Assembly: GCF_003589595.1 (NCBI RefSeq)
Contig: NW_020654810.1
Span: 24,782,467 to 24,846,466 of the forward strand
DNA from: Hyposmocoma kahamanoa
Lineage: Eukaryota; Arthropoda; Insecta; Lepidoptera; Cosmopterigidae
Direction: 5' to 3'
DNA length: 64,000 nt
The notes below the pieces were generated by a model. That model searched no databases. It was not told the origin of the DNA and saw only the letters and a list, made by a program, of their open reading frames with translations. The translations under genes and the position numbers were made by a program. This document shows positions 9,246 to 20,430 of the stretch, one piece after another; positions within the stretch are counted from its first letter, which is position 1, and the number at the start of each line of letters is the position of its first letter.

Positions 9246-10900
9246 TAGCGATTATCACAGTGCTACGCGTCGTAGCTGATCGCTGCGTAGATTAGCTACG
9301 GATTGTGCTACCAGAGTTCTCGAAAGTTACGTACTGTAATTTCCGTCGCAAGCCTTTAAGTACGTGATTAATGTTATTTATATGTAGAATATTAATTGAA
9401 AAATTAAAGCTCTGGAATTTTCTAACTCAAACTTACACGGTCACAAATGGTATGGTCTTAAAATCCGGTCATTCCAGACCACAATGGATCAGGTACAAAT
9501 GTAGTTGTTTGTGTGTAAATGTGTCAATATACTTGGATGTATCAGCGAATGTGTACGTTATAAAAATATTATATAAAATATATGTAGATTTTTTTTTCCA
9601 TTAATTATGAAAATTAAAGGTAGATAACATCTTTGATCGTAATGGCGGTCGGGGCCACGCCCCTTACTTAACATAAACAATTTTTTTTGTTCATAATAAC
9701 TACTGAAAAATGTAATATTTTATGCACAAAATGTTATACCTTATTACATGTGTATAGTAACACTGAGAATCTTGTAACTTACAATAATTATTATAATAAC
9801 TTAGTTTTACTCGTTCAAGTCAGAATAACAGCCAAGTTTATTAAGTATTTACCGTTCCGTAAATATCGCTACACGACACTTTAACAATCGCTGCCTGTAA
9901 CAGACCTTCATACTATCCACTAATTTTGACTACTAGATATAACTAATTTTCTGCCTAAGTGTTGTTTAGTCCTTGTAGCTTTAGACACAGTATATTTGAA
10001 ATTGAAAATTAAAAATAGATCCTTTGTAATTTTCGTTAGAATCTAAATTATTTTTTCATGTGGCATCTGAACGCCCATAATTATGTAACGTAGCCAGGCG
10101 TTTCGCCGCTACGGGCTACAGGGTACGGGCTATGGCGTAGCACTAATTGCTACGCAGCCTGGCGGCAAAGACCGTAGGTTAATTGCTACAGCCTTTAACC
10201 ACGCCTTCGTTAGAAATTTTACTAAGATGTTTTATTTTAGAAACACTTTTTTGAAATAAAGTTTAAGGTGTTTTTTAATAATAAGATTATTTTTTCCGTT
10301 TATTGATTTTTCATAATTATTGATTGTTTTTTTATTTAACTCAACTTTATCGTGTATTGTATTTTGCTTATAACAAAATAATATAAAAATAACAATTATT
10401 TCCCTATCAGTATAAAAAAAATTGTAATTTCACAGTGAATTAGATATTACTTTCATTTGAGATGGACGACCTAATTGTCGAAAAACAATCTTATAAATCT
10501 ATTAAAAGTTGTTATTTTGTAATTTTAACCCGTTCGTAAATTTAATCCATTAATAATGAATAGTTAACGACAACTTTATGACCACAGAAATCTAGTAATG
10601 ACGCGCCTTTTCAATGTTAACCTAAAAAAAGGATTAAGTAACAAAATCTACTCACCGATGATCACTATAAAACCATAAACACAACATTATACGTTGTCAC
10701 CATTCCAGTGGATTTTTTTAAAATATTATTACTAATAAATGAAGCCGACACACACTCTCACTTCAAAATCACGTGAAAATCTGCGACAGTCCAAAATCAT
10801 TATTTCAAAGTCACTTCACGTTATCTAATCATTGTCTATTATTATCTAGTTCTAAATTTTAAAACTTTCCATTATTCTTTTGTTTTTCAAATTTTCGCGG
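9246..10900. other. AT-rich region with two 'GCTACG'-rich patches
   Basis: No gene. Two patches dense in short inverted GTAGC/GCTAC words lie at 9246-9315 (GTGCTACGCGTCGTAGC) and 10088-10195 (ACGTAGCCAGGCG, GCTACGCAGCCTGGCG). They may be eroded hairpin elements. The remainder is plain AT-rich DNA. Confidence 0.5.
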
Positions 10901-10916
10901 GCGGTATTCAGAGTTT

Positions 10917-11040
10917 GAATGTGTAATCGCGCGCGCGCGTGAGTGGTGACGTCATAGTTTTGCCGCACGACTGACGCGCGCTACCGTCGGCCGTCGACTG
11001 CCGCGGACTGACTGGGTTGCCATATTTTGGCGGGAAAATT
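10917..11040. promoter_or_regulatory. CpG-rich patch with CRE-like and E2F-like sites
   Basis: Set in AT-rich DNA, this stretch has a (CG)n run at 10928-10939, a perfect cAMP-response-element palindrome TGACGTCA at 10947-10954, several CGCG and GTCGAC words, and TTTTGGCGGGAAAA at 11025-11038, an excellent E2F/DP consensus. It lies in the repeat-poor part of the window. No exon is identified next to it, so the promoter role is inferred from composition and motifs only. Confidence 0.35.
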
Positions 11041-11351
11041 TACCCTCTATGTCTTTAAAGGTTATATAATAAATTTCTTCGTTAAGGATTAATTTATTAC
11101 CTTCATATTTGAAAGTAGATTTGATATTTTGAAACAAATTATTCGCAATATAATTTCCTGTTTTTCCGTGTACGAACCGAAAACGTAATAATGAAAAAAT
11201 AATGTTATCTTCCTTTGAAGTAACAACACATTCAATTTGTTTGTTTTCTATTACAAAAATATTAATTTATTGTTGACTTTCTGCCGTAAACCCTGTGTGT
11301 ACTTTACAAATATTCAGGTCCATACTCAATTCAATAATAAATAAAAGCTAG

Positions 11352-11386
<35 letters not shown>
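11352..11386. repeat. Microsatellite (CA)n(TA)n
   Basis: ACACACACA followed by an uninterrupted TA run of about 26 bases. Confidence 0.95.
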
Positions 11387-11390
<4 letters not shown>

Positions 11391-12772
11391 ATTTATGTAT
11401 ATAGGTCATGTTTTAGTCTAAATTTGAATATTGTAAGTAATTCTCGATTAAATGTTTAAAGTGTCGTTATATCAATTTGAGGATGTCTTTTAATCTCCCT
11501 GAAAGTAGGGTACAGTCATCATCCACGTGTGAAGCGTCCCCCGCTTGGCGCATGCGCCCCGCAGCCCCGCCCTGCCCGGGGCTCAGTACAAACTTACTCG
11601 TCAAACTCCGCTCATAATAAGGTTCACAATTATTGTCATATATTTATTTTTATGCCCTACTATACTTTATTAGTCCCGGGTTCTTGGAATCTCCTGTTCT
11701 TTTTATCGTTCAAGGAAAAACTGGATATGTTGAGAAATATATATTTTATTTCTTTACGAACATTTTATTTCTGTTTAAAATGGGAAAACCTTTGCGAAAG
11801 TCAAAGGAGGTTTCTTCTTTCGAGTATGAAGCAAGTAAATAATATTAGTAACGTGTAATAATAATAAATTACTTTCATGGTTTTACACCTAATTAGTATA
11901 TGAAAAAGATATGAGTTTGTGTTAAAAATAAAATAAACTGTTATTTTAATATGATTTTTTCAAACGACAACTAAGTTTCGTGACCAACTAGAGCCTCAAA
12001 AACGCGTAGAACTGAAATTAATTTGAATAAGTCGTTATCATAAGAGGATTCAAGTTAACTAAAGAGGATCGCCTTCAAGTGATTATGTTAATTTCTAAAC
12101 CACAAATTGCTTCTTTTTTGAACATTTTTGTTTTATTAAACTCTTTAAAAATAAATGTGGTTTAACTTAAACTTGCGGTTCAATTTTGATAAAGCTTTTT
12201 TCTTTTCTAGCTTGTGAATATTTTATCTCTTTATTAGAGATAGACCGATGTTCTAAATCTGTGGACTTAAGTGACTCAGCGGTTATCTTTGAGAGCACTA
12301 CATTTTGAGGGTCCCGGAGTGATTAAATCAAACCTAGTTAAACCAATTTACCTACCTTTTTTATCCCGCGTTACATTCTACGTTAATGCTAACACATTGT
12401 TCGCTCTACATCTAACCCGCATATAGATACAAACTATTATTCTACGAGGTTCTAGGCTTTGTGGAATCCCTAAATTTGATTAATGATACGAAATATGTTC
12501 AGTTTCTGACAACTTCTAGATACTACCAGAAGACGGTCACTGCCCGAAGTTCTGTTGTCAAAATTCCGCAGTCAACTTCCGAGCGGTCTTCGACTCAACC
12601 CTTTTACACTGTTTTTTTTTATTTACACGTTTAGTCATTGTTATATTTTTGTTTTTTATTAATTAGAGAAATTTAAAAAAAAATTATGATACACAAAGCT
12701 AGGCCCGTGTAGTGGTTATCATATCAGTACAGAAAGTTTTTACATAAGAACTTATTTTTACTTTTATTTTAT

Positions 12773-12810
12773 AGGAACAAGTAACGACTCTAGGAACAAG
12801 TAACGACTCG
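12773..12810. repeat. Two-unit tandem duplication, 19-bp unit
   Basis: AGGAACAAGTAACGACTCT is followed at once by AGGAACAAGTAACGACTCG. One mismatch between units. Confidence 0.9.
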
Positions 12811-15074
12811 TATCTGTTCCTAGTCTGGATATTCTGGGAAGTTATCAGGAGTGAATTCCGTTATTGCAGCATTCTTATTACAGGAAAGTCCCTAGTGTGA
12901 GGCCCGGTAATACGCTTCGTTTTCTGCTCAATATAATTATTATTATATTCAAGACAGTCCAGTTCTTTTCTAAACAAAAGACTTTGATAAACCAATACTT
13001 TGGGGCAAATCGGCAGTACCAAGAAATTTACGAAATCTTCGACAAAGTTGAAAAGTCGTAACAAAAGATAGAAAATACCGACAGATTCGTTTTTTACACG
13101 ATGCTTTAAATTTTTATTAAATTTAAATTATAATAATAATAAATAAATAATAGTCTATGTTACCCGATATGTACATATGAGTATACATGCAATATATATT
13201 GTATTTTTATTGCATTGTATACAAGTAATTTTATACAATACAGTAATTTTAATTTTGATTTTAATTTTGCCTAAATATAATATATTTCCAATGCCGTCAT
13301 TTTGACGTCAATGTTCAACTTCTCTGGGTAATTGCTTTGTGTCAAAACCATCTGAATGTCATAATTTGTAAATAATTTTACTGCAGGGCAGAAATGTCGT
13401 TAATTTTAAAGTTAAAATTTTAATAGATTCGTCAAAGAACTTCTGTAATCCGAGACCACTCTTTGCAGATTGGAATGATGTAGCTTTTTAAAGATACGAG
13501 CTTTCACACGTGAATCCTAAGAACTCGGAAGTAGAATTTCCGTGTTGAATGATACAACCTAGATTTTTTAAAGATCAGAGTGAATAGATATTTTCTGGTC
13601 TAACATTTACCATCCCCTTTCACATTTTTGCTTTCCGGAAAATAGAGGTAAAATATTGTCTATTTTGAAAATGATATATTCTAAAGCCGTTTTATAATTA
13701 TTTTATTTATAGATTAGTTCCGATAAGAAAATAAAGAATGCAAAATAAAATTGGTCAGATTGCAATGGTGGTTAGAGATTGCTTATAAACGCACTTTTCT
13801 TTCAAACTCTTTGTAATTTGAAGCTTACAAAATCCTTTAAACCCACAGACTTTGTTAAAAAAAGCTTGCAACATTATGGTGCTAGCGAAAAGCGAGAGTA
13901 GACCAATAGGTTTTTATATAAGTAAGTTTATTTGCAAAACACAAGTGGGTTTTATTGATAATATTATATTATTATCAAAATTAATAAATTTGTTCAGAAA
14001 ACATAGATGGCGGGACTTGACACTTAAGCACGTTGTATGTTTAAAATTGTAAGCATTATTGTGAGCTTATATTAATTAATTAATTATATAATAATAAATA
14101 AATAAATCGCTCACCTCTAATGGTGGCCAAGAAGTGGTACTAACTAGAGTAATATTCAAGATTTATTTAAAAAATATATTAAAAGCACTCAAAATGTTAT
14201 ATTTTGGACATGTACTTTTAAATAAGGTAACCAAGGTATATGAAATTCCGTGTCCAAGTTGATCATCATTACTTAGTTAATAATTAGGATATTCGCTACT
14301 TACGTAATATTTATCGGCAATATGAATTGAAAATTCGAGAACCCTTGTCTACTAGCTCACGAAGTCATGGGGCCTCACTATATTGATATAATAAATCTGT
14401 ATTTTTCTACATACATATATTACTCTGCAGTAAATAAATGAAGAAAACAACAACTGAATGAGTCTCGGACATAAGTTTTTTTCTTACCTACTTCGTTTCA
14501 TCTTTCGGAAAATGATGATAAACAGCAGTACACAGAACAATTCACGATTATTATAAATAGTAACGTAAAATGATGTTTTATATTAACGTACAAGTTTTGT
14601 TGGAGTTAGCCAAACTGAACTGCCCTGCTTTAATCTTCCCTCGATATCTTTATTGTAAAATGAAACTTCCTTAATCTGAAGTGGACTGTATATTCATATT
14701 TGTCGATCTGACTTACAAATAGGTAACAACTAAATGTGACAAGTAAGAGTGCTTGAAAGTGATGAAAGTGATTGACAATTATCGCTTATATTTATACCAG
14801 TACGGTGTCTGCCACATCGTACCGGTCCTATCAATGGGTCGCTACGCCACTCGGCCAATCAGAGCTCTTGAATTAATCATTCTCCTCTGAACTCTAGCTC
14901 TGACCGGCCAGACGCGTACGGCCGTCCGTAACAAGTTTCGTAATTAATAAATGAAAACTATATTCAAATATTAAAGCCGTCTTAACAGCTCGCCGACAGC
15001 CTTGTTGTCGTTCAGTCAATGTGACCGGCAATGTGCGGGGAGTGGTGCGGTATCTAAAGCCAGGGAGGGGCGGA

Positions 15075-15870
15075 GAGTGTCCGTTCTCTTTACGTTTTGT
15101 TCTCTGCTTTGACTTGCAGAATGAACCACGAGGAAGACCAGCCACTGAGGTAAATGACTATGAATTGAACATAATGGTGGAAGCCAATCTGTATCAAACT
15201 ACAAAGGAATTAGCAGCATGGTTTGATGTTAGCATACCCACAATATAGACCCATTTATAGAGAGCAGCGCGCGTTGAAACTTGCCTTACCTTGTTAAACC
15301 GGTACAGAAATAAGGAATTTTGCACCGAATCGTGAGTTGTGACGAAAAGTGGATTCTTTGTGATAATCGTAAGCAAGCAACGCAATGGCTGACCCCAAGT
15401 CAAACATCACAACAATGCCCTATAATATCGTAACTATTAAGCATTTGTTACTAATACGTTTTATATATTTAAAAGTTTTATGCTGAAAGCGGGTTTGAGT
15501 CTCGTGGTGTATTGTCGTCCATATAAACACACGGAATTACACCCGCCGCGCTCCCGACCCGACACGCACCCGACTCTACGCGCACCCGACTCGCACCTGC
15601 TTTCAGTATGTTTCACGTTCTTATGCTCCATAACAACGCAAGACCTCACACTGCTCGAGAAACAGTTTTAACACTACAAGACCTGCAGTTAGAAACCATC
15701 GGTCATCGTCAACCGACTACCATTTTTTTGCACGGAAAAAGAAATCTTCCCATGAAGCATTACAAAACTTCTTCGCACGTTTGTAGAATTCAGGTCCCCA
15801 GAGTTCTATTACGAAGGTTTCAATACGATTAGATGGCAAAAATATATAAACAACGAGGGTAAATACTTTT
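15075..15870 (+). pseudogene. Mariner transposase relic
   Basis: Broken frames follow the order of a mariner transposase (DD34D family, known fold). First comes the DNA-binding part: DLQNEPRGRPATEVNDYELN and TTKELAAWFDVSIPTI, then a stop. Next comes CLTLLNRYRNKEF, then in another frame the first catalytic block SCDEKWILCDNRKQATQWLT. After a gap comes HNNARPHTARETVLTLQDLQ, and finally RWQKYINNEGKYF at 15832-15868. In active mariners the second block is HDNARPH; here the catalytic aspartate codon reads asparagine. The central part is replaced by unrelated sequence, there are several frameshifts, the N-terminus is missing and no terminal inverted repeats are seen. Dead copy. Confidence 0.9.
15482..15607. 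other. GC-rich insert within the mariner relic
   Basis: Sequence unrelated to mariner lies between the CDEKW and NARPH blocks. It starts CTGAAAGCGGGT and ends GCACCTGCTTTCAG, which form an imperfect inverted pair. It contains tandem-like 'CGCACCCGACTC' words (CCCGACACGCACCCGACTC, ACGCGCACCCGACTCGCACC). Short inverted-repeat insertion is one reading; a local rearrangement is another. Confidence 0.45.
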
Positions 15871-15879
15871 ACCAAATTA

Positions 15880-16478
15880 ATATATTTTATCCCACAAACA
15901 AAAATTGTATTAATTCCTCAGAACGAAACGGCAATTTCATACTTCAATCCTTAATATTATGAATATACAAAAATAACAATATTATTCGTGAAACAAAAAG
16001 AGTGCGATGTTAATAAATTCGAAGGTTTGACCGAACCACAATGGATCGTGTGAAAGTAAATCAATTTCAGCGATGCAAAATGGCCTGTAACGTTTAAAGT
16101 CCGGCCCTAGATTCAGTTTCTGATTCGGCCTTAACTATAAATTACAACTCGTAAAAAGTAGGCTACACGAAAAACATATAAATTGTTTTAGCAACGTAAA
16201 GCCGCGTTAACTTGTAGAGCTCGGTTTTTTAATAGATTTCGGTAATTTACAGCGACAAAGAAATGTTATCTGGTATAAATCAATTTAACGGTACAAATTG
16301 GGTGTTAAACATGTGTAGTCCGGCACTGACGAATATATAACTTTCGGATTTTTATCTTGGTTATTTAATATGTAGTCATTAATATTTAAATGTCACCATC
16401 ACTACCTGCAGGCTGAGATTTCTATGAGTGACTCTTACGTAACTTTCAAATGATAATATAATTTAAATAAGACTAACT
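15880..16478. other. No feature recognised
   Basis: No gene or repeat supported. Confidence 0.5.
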
Positions 16479-16890
16479 AATCGACTTCAAAAAAGGAGGA
16501 GGTTCTCAATTCGACTGTATGTTCTTTTTTTTGTTTTCTTTTTTTTTTGTATGTATGTTACGCGATAACTCCGGTATTTGTGAACCGATTTTCATGATTC
16601 TTTTTTTGTTGGAAAGGGGGTAGTTCCATCGTGGTCCCATTTCATTTTGAAGGAAATCATCCACCTCTAAGGGTGGCTGTTCACGTATGAAGATTCATTT
16701 TTATAAATAGCGCCTAACTTTAATTGAGGAGCAATTACTTTTAGCAATTATTTAGTTGATTTTGCTATTTCTCCAATTCTCTTATCTCCAGTATCAAGTC
16801 CTGTATAGTGGCGAACTGGGGGATATTTCAATAAAACTTACCAAATAGACGTAATTCCACGTACTTTTGAGGTCGGTTTTTTAGTACTCT
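16479..16890 (+). repeat. G1 repeat, near full length
   Basis: The left end is ATCGACTTCAAAAAAGGAGG, AGGTTCTCAATTCGACTGTA and ACGCGATAACTCCGG. The middle is GTGGTCCCATTTCATTTTGA and CACCTCTAAGGGTGGC. The right end is ACTTTTGAGGTCGGTTTTTT followed by AGTACTCT. The two ends are inverted copies of each other over about 14 bases. Confidence 0.85.
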
Positions 16891-16984
16891 TTACTGATTA
16901 TGTTATGTTTATTTATTGTATATGATTGTACTCACCTCCATATTTTTTGGAGTATGTTAAAAATTGATGATGATTGTTTTTGTG

Positions 16985-17062
16985 CATTAGTTACGCGATT
17001 ACCCGATATTGACGAGCCGATTTAGATGATTCTTTTTTGTTGCCCTCGGCAATGGTTCCGTT
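16985..17062 (+). repeat. G1 internal fragment
   Basis: TTACGCGATTACCCGATATT, GACGAGCCGATTTAGATGAT, TCTTTTTTGTTG. Diverged, truncated on both sides. Confidence 0.65.
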
Positions 17063-17089
17063 AAAAATTAAAAAAAATTTTTTTTTTTT

Positions 17090-17640
17090 ATTGCGGCTCG
17101 GCAAAATGACTGCACCGCGCCTGATGGAAAGTGCGAATACAGTCCAGAGATGAGAGTAACGGATGGAAAACACAAATATTTTCACTCCGTCACCATCATT
17201 TTGCCGGTCTGGCCAACTGCTTCTTCACACTACGTTTGAAGGACCCGATGTTATAGAGGGGACCCATACATGCGCCGGGAGTTGGTTCCACAGTTTGATG
17301 GTTCGGCATAACAACGAATTGCCAAACTTTTTAGTGCGGGACGGTATTGAACTGACCGTCCAACAGTGGCAACGCAGTCCGGCACGGGTGATCCGCTGAT
17401 GGAAAGGAGAGGAAGGGATAAGGTTGAATAACTCTTCAGAGCACTCACCGTGGTACAGGCGATAGAATACGCTAAGAGACGCTATATCTCTGCGAAGCTG
17501 TAACGACTCCGCATGCTTAGTTACATGAGGATCGTTGACAGCACGGAAAGCGTAGCGCTGCAGTCCATCTGGGGCATCGAGCAAGTACTTGGCAGAGCCG
17601 TCCCAAAGGTGCGAACAGTACTCCATGCTGTTTCGGACCT
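17090..17640 (-). pseudogene. LINE-C (CR1/Jockey-like) C-terminal remnant
   Basis: The minus-strand frame 17626-17225 (133 codons) reads MEYCSHLWDGSAKYLLDAPD, LQRYAFRAVNDPHVTK, LQLRRDIASLSVFYRLYHGE, CSEELFNLIPSSPFHQR, FGNSLLCRTIKLWNQLPAHV. This is the region after the reverse transcriptase in a common insect non-LTR family (family knowledge). A stop near 17225 separates it from a short downstream piece ending GAVILPSRNKKKKFF at about 17090. Reverse transcriptase and endonuclease are absent. It abuts an R1 copy. Confidence 0.85.
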
Positions 17641-17693
17641 TTCGATTTATTGGATTTTACTCACTCCCTTTTAACCAATTTAAATTACCGTTT

Positions 17694-17982
17694 GTAGCAG
17701 TAGAGCTTCTTGTGAAAGAGTTCGTCCAGGGTAGCACCTTAGCTATTTCTGCCGGCAAGCGGTAATGTGAGCATATCTGGTTTGGAAGGTTAAGGGTGCT
17801 GGTGAAATTGCAAGCACATGGACTTGTCAACTTATGTCTCAGGGTGACGGGCGCCGTGTTAGTGCCCCTTAGACCTTTGCCATTTAAAATTCTGAGTGGC
17901 ACTGCAACTGTTATAGATAGGCCTGTCGCTTACTACCAGGTGCACGACTTGTTCGTCCTGTCGCTTGGTATTATAAAAAAAA
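17694..17982 (+). repeat. R1 repeat copy, near full length
   Basis: GTAGCAGTAGAGCTTCTTGT, GTTCGTCCAGGGTAGCACC, GGTTTGGAAGG, TCTCAGGGTGACGGGCGCCG, ATTCTGAGTGGCACTGCAAC, ending TCGCTTGGTATTATAAAAAA. One of the longest copies in the window and useful for a consensus. Confidence 0.92.
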
Positions 17983-18188
17983 CACCGAGCTGTCAAACAA
18001 CGCACAAGTTTTTAAACAGAACCACTTTGAAACCAAATAAATAACATTTCATTTCTAGTTGTAGAATTTTCTATTAGGCACTCTATGATCAAAGTAAAAT
18101 CTTGAGTTTTGCTCTGTAATTCCACAAACTTTTGTGGTGAGTGTTTTTGTAGGAAAATGTCATGATATTCCATTATTTTAATGTGACA

Positions 18189-18310
18189 TTACTCCTCTAG
18201 TTTGTTATAAATTATTAATACAAAGACCGAACACTCAGAAAAAATTCCTTTGATACGGCCGGATTCGAACCGACGTCTTCTAGCTTACCGTGCCAGACGC
18301 TATACCAACT
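18189..18310 (-). mobile_element. SINE-A (reverse), head plus tail
   Basis: Reverse complement: GTTGGTATAGCGTCTGGCAC, GACGTCGGTTCGAATCCGGC (B box GGTTCGAATCC), AAGGAATTTTTTCTGAGTG and TTTGTATTAATAATTTATAA. The tRNA-like head retains A and B boxes. The 170-bp upstream unit seen in other copies is absent here. Confidence 0.85.
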
Positions 18311-18479
18311 GTTATTATTTTGTGAAATTAATCCACTAGTTTGTTATTATTAATACAAAAATAGCCTTATTATGTTATAATTACTATATTTATAGGTTGG
18401 CATACAGACTGAAGTTAGTGGCCTATCACATCGGAGGAATTTTTCTTTGCATTCGATCTTTGTGTTATAATAATTATAT

Positions 18480-18995
18480 ACAGGCAAATATGGAAACCAT
18501 ATTTGTGTTGCAAAAACGAGAGATTCTCTCAGAGAACAGTTTAAGGAGACTAGCGTCATGGCATCACAGTACATTTACTCAAATATTTTGTATTCCCGTA
18601 AAAATATACATTTTTCGTATAGAAAGAAGATATCCATAATATTAACCTAAGAACTAAGTACAAACTCATGGTACCACGATTTCGTTTAACTAAAGTAAAC
18701 TATTTATTTATGGGGAACTATATAGGTGTTTACAATAACATTCCGGAGAATATATTAAGATTATCATTTTCTAAGTTTAAAACTTACATTAAAAGTATTT
18801 TAATTAGAAATTCATATTACAAAATTGCAGAGTATGTGTTAGATAAAGATGTAAAGAAAGACAACATGAGTCTAGATTCCACACAATTATGATTCAAAGT
18901 GTATTCCGTAGCATTTAAGTTTATTTGAAAAGAGCAATCCCTAGAGTTTCTTGCTCATTCTTCTCACGGAGGTCAGCGCAGTGAACGAGCAGTAG
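18480..18995 (+). pseudogene. LINE-J C-terminal remnant with 3' tail
   Basis: It contains FVLQKREILSENS, then frameshifted sequence equal to the Y-I-Y-S-N-I-L segment. The frame 18668-18892 gives MVPRFRLTKVNYLFMGNYIG, NNIPENILRLSFSKFKTYIK and EYVLDKDVKKDNMSLDSTQL, then a stop. The 3' tail (CTAGAGTTTCTTGCTCATTC, GTGAACGAGCAGTAGCTTAA) ends near 18995. This copy best defines the LINE-J terminus in the window. Confidence 0.87.
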
Positions 18996-19209
18996 CTTAA
19001 AAATGACGTTTTCAATAAAAAAATTTACATATTGAAATAGGTGATTATTTCAGATTGACTTTAACTTTGAACACATAGAAAAGAGATTTCAGGCTGCGGT
19101 GAAGGTTTTAAAATCCCTCACTAGATTTTATTAGCGGCGCAGAATGCCGGAAATGCAGTACAAAGTTCTTTAACAAAGACACATAGGAGAATTTCAACAA
19201 TACAGCAAT

Positions 19210-19300
19210 TCGGATCGAAGGAATTTTTTCTGAGTGTTTTTTCTGAGTGTTCGATCTTTGTATTAATAATTATAACAAACTAGTGGAGTTATTTCACAAA
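19210..19300 (+). mobile_element. SINE-A tail fragment
   Basis: CGGATCGAAGGAATTTTTTC, then a duplicated TTTTTTCTGAGTG, GTTCGATCTTTGTATTAATA, CAAACTAGTGGAGTTATTTC. The head is missing. Confidence 0.8.
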
Positions 19301-19339
19301 AAATAATTCAATATCAATTCAATAAAAATTTAATTAATA

Positions 19340-19625
19340 CAGTGAATAGCGACATCTCTCGCCAGGACTGGTAGCTGTAAAGGTACTAACTAGGTGATAA
19401 ATCTGTCAAAGATTTCTCATAGATGGCGCTACGACTAAATAGTCGTTGAAAAGCCAAGTACAAAGACACGACGCAAGGACATAGAAAGATTCGTGACGTC
19501 CGTTGGTTCGTTCCGTGGCTTAGTTGGTATAGCGTCTGGCACGGTATGCAAGAAGACGTCGGTTCGAATCCGACCGGATCGAAGGCATTTTTTCTGAGTG
19601 TTCGATCTTTGTATTAATAATTATA
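19340..19625 (+). mobile_element. SINE-A composite: unit U plus tRNA-like head plus tail
   Basis: Unit U (about 170 bp) runs from AATAGCGACATCTCTCGCC through TTTCTCATAGATGGCGCTAC to GGTTCGTTCC. It leads straight into the tRNA-like GTGGCTTAGTTGGTATAGCG, then GGTTCGAATCCGACC, then the tail TTCTGAGTGTTCGATCTTTG. The RNA polymerase III boxes therefore sit in the middle of the repeated unit. Confidence 0.85.
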
Positions 19626-19735
19626 ACAAATAATACAGCAATTACTAAGGTGCAGCATGGTCGTGGACCCAAGTCCCATCATCGGATCAAAAGTTTTTCT
19701 ATGTGTTAGATCTTTTTATTAATAATCATTATACT
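19626..19735 (+). mobile_element. SINE-A-like, degraded
   Basis: CAAGTCCCATCATCGGATC, TTTTTCTATGTGTTAGATC and TTTATTAATAATCATTATAC match the SINE-A end with many changes. Confidence 0.5.
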
Positions 19736-20360
19736 TATATATCGACTGTGAACTGGCAACCGGTACTATCTCAATTTTGACAACATTACAGAATGAAGAA
19801 GAAATAATTTATAAACCATCTGGTTTATTAAATAAAATACGTAATGTACATACATACATACATGTGTAATAATAGTACATTATGATATAAGTGCGGTAAG
19901 TTGAAAATTACAGCCGAGGCCTTTTTCGCTGCGTTTAAGACTTGTGGCGGTGTCAAATTAATAAATTCATCACTATTTGACGACATTTTCAAATAAAAAC
20001 AATACAGCGAAAAGAAAAAGCGCGCGAAATAATTTTTACTTGTCCACAAATTAGTCATGCGCGCGCATCAACGTTTTTTTTTAGGCAAAGGTATAAAAAT
20101 AGCCAGTATTACTAATAAAGTAAATTAATATTTTTGTGTTTTTGTTACAGATAAATGGTTGTAATATATTGTCAAAATTAATTAAATGAGAGAATTAAAT
20201 GTTTATTTACTATATTTTATCTCCCAAAGTTAATTTTATTCATAAAATATTGACTACTTTTCTAACATAAAAACTCTTTGCAAAGATTTAAAAAAGTATC
20301 GTTCATTTTTAGACGGAGCATCTTAAAAATCCGTGCATGTTACTTTATTAAAAAAAAAAA

Positions 20361-20430
20361 CTCGTGCGTTTTTCATTACAATAACGCACTTGTGCGTTTT
20401 ACATTACAATAACGCACAAGTGCGTAATGA
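20361..20430. repeat. Pair of near-palindromes around ACGCACnnGTGCGT
   Basis: ATAACGCACTTGTGCGT and ATAACGCACAAGTGCGTAAT lie 17 bases apart. Each is a near-palindrome and the cores CGCACTTGTGCG and CGCACAAGTGCG are reverse complements. CATTACAATAACGCAC occurs directly repeated. A cruciform-capable site in AT-rich DNA. Confidence 0.7.

Larger units (their letters stand above)
11041..15070. other. Repeat-poor AT-rich stretch without a recognised gene
   Basis: Apart from the microsatellite at 11352 and a small tandem duplication at 12773, I see no repeats and no convincing exon. A GC-rich patch lies at 11535-11590 (GCGCATGCGCCCCGCAGCCC). A CCAAT-containing GC-rich stretch lies at about 14815-14930. 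It could be intron or intergenic sequence. Confidence 0.5.

Noticed and set aside
11529..11858. 109-codon open frame starting in a GC-rich patch
   Set aside because: No recognised motif and no splice or promoter support; a second frame overlaps it.
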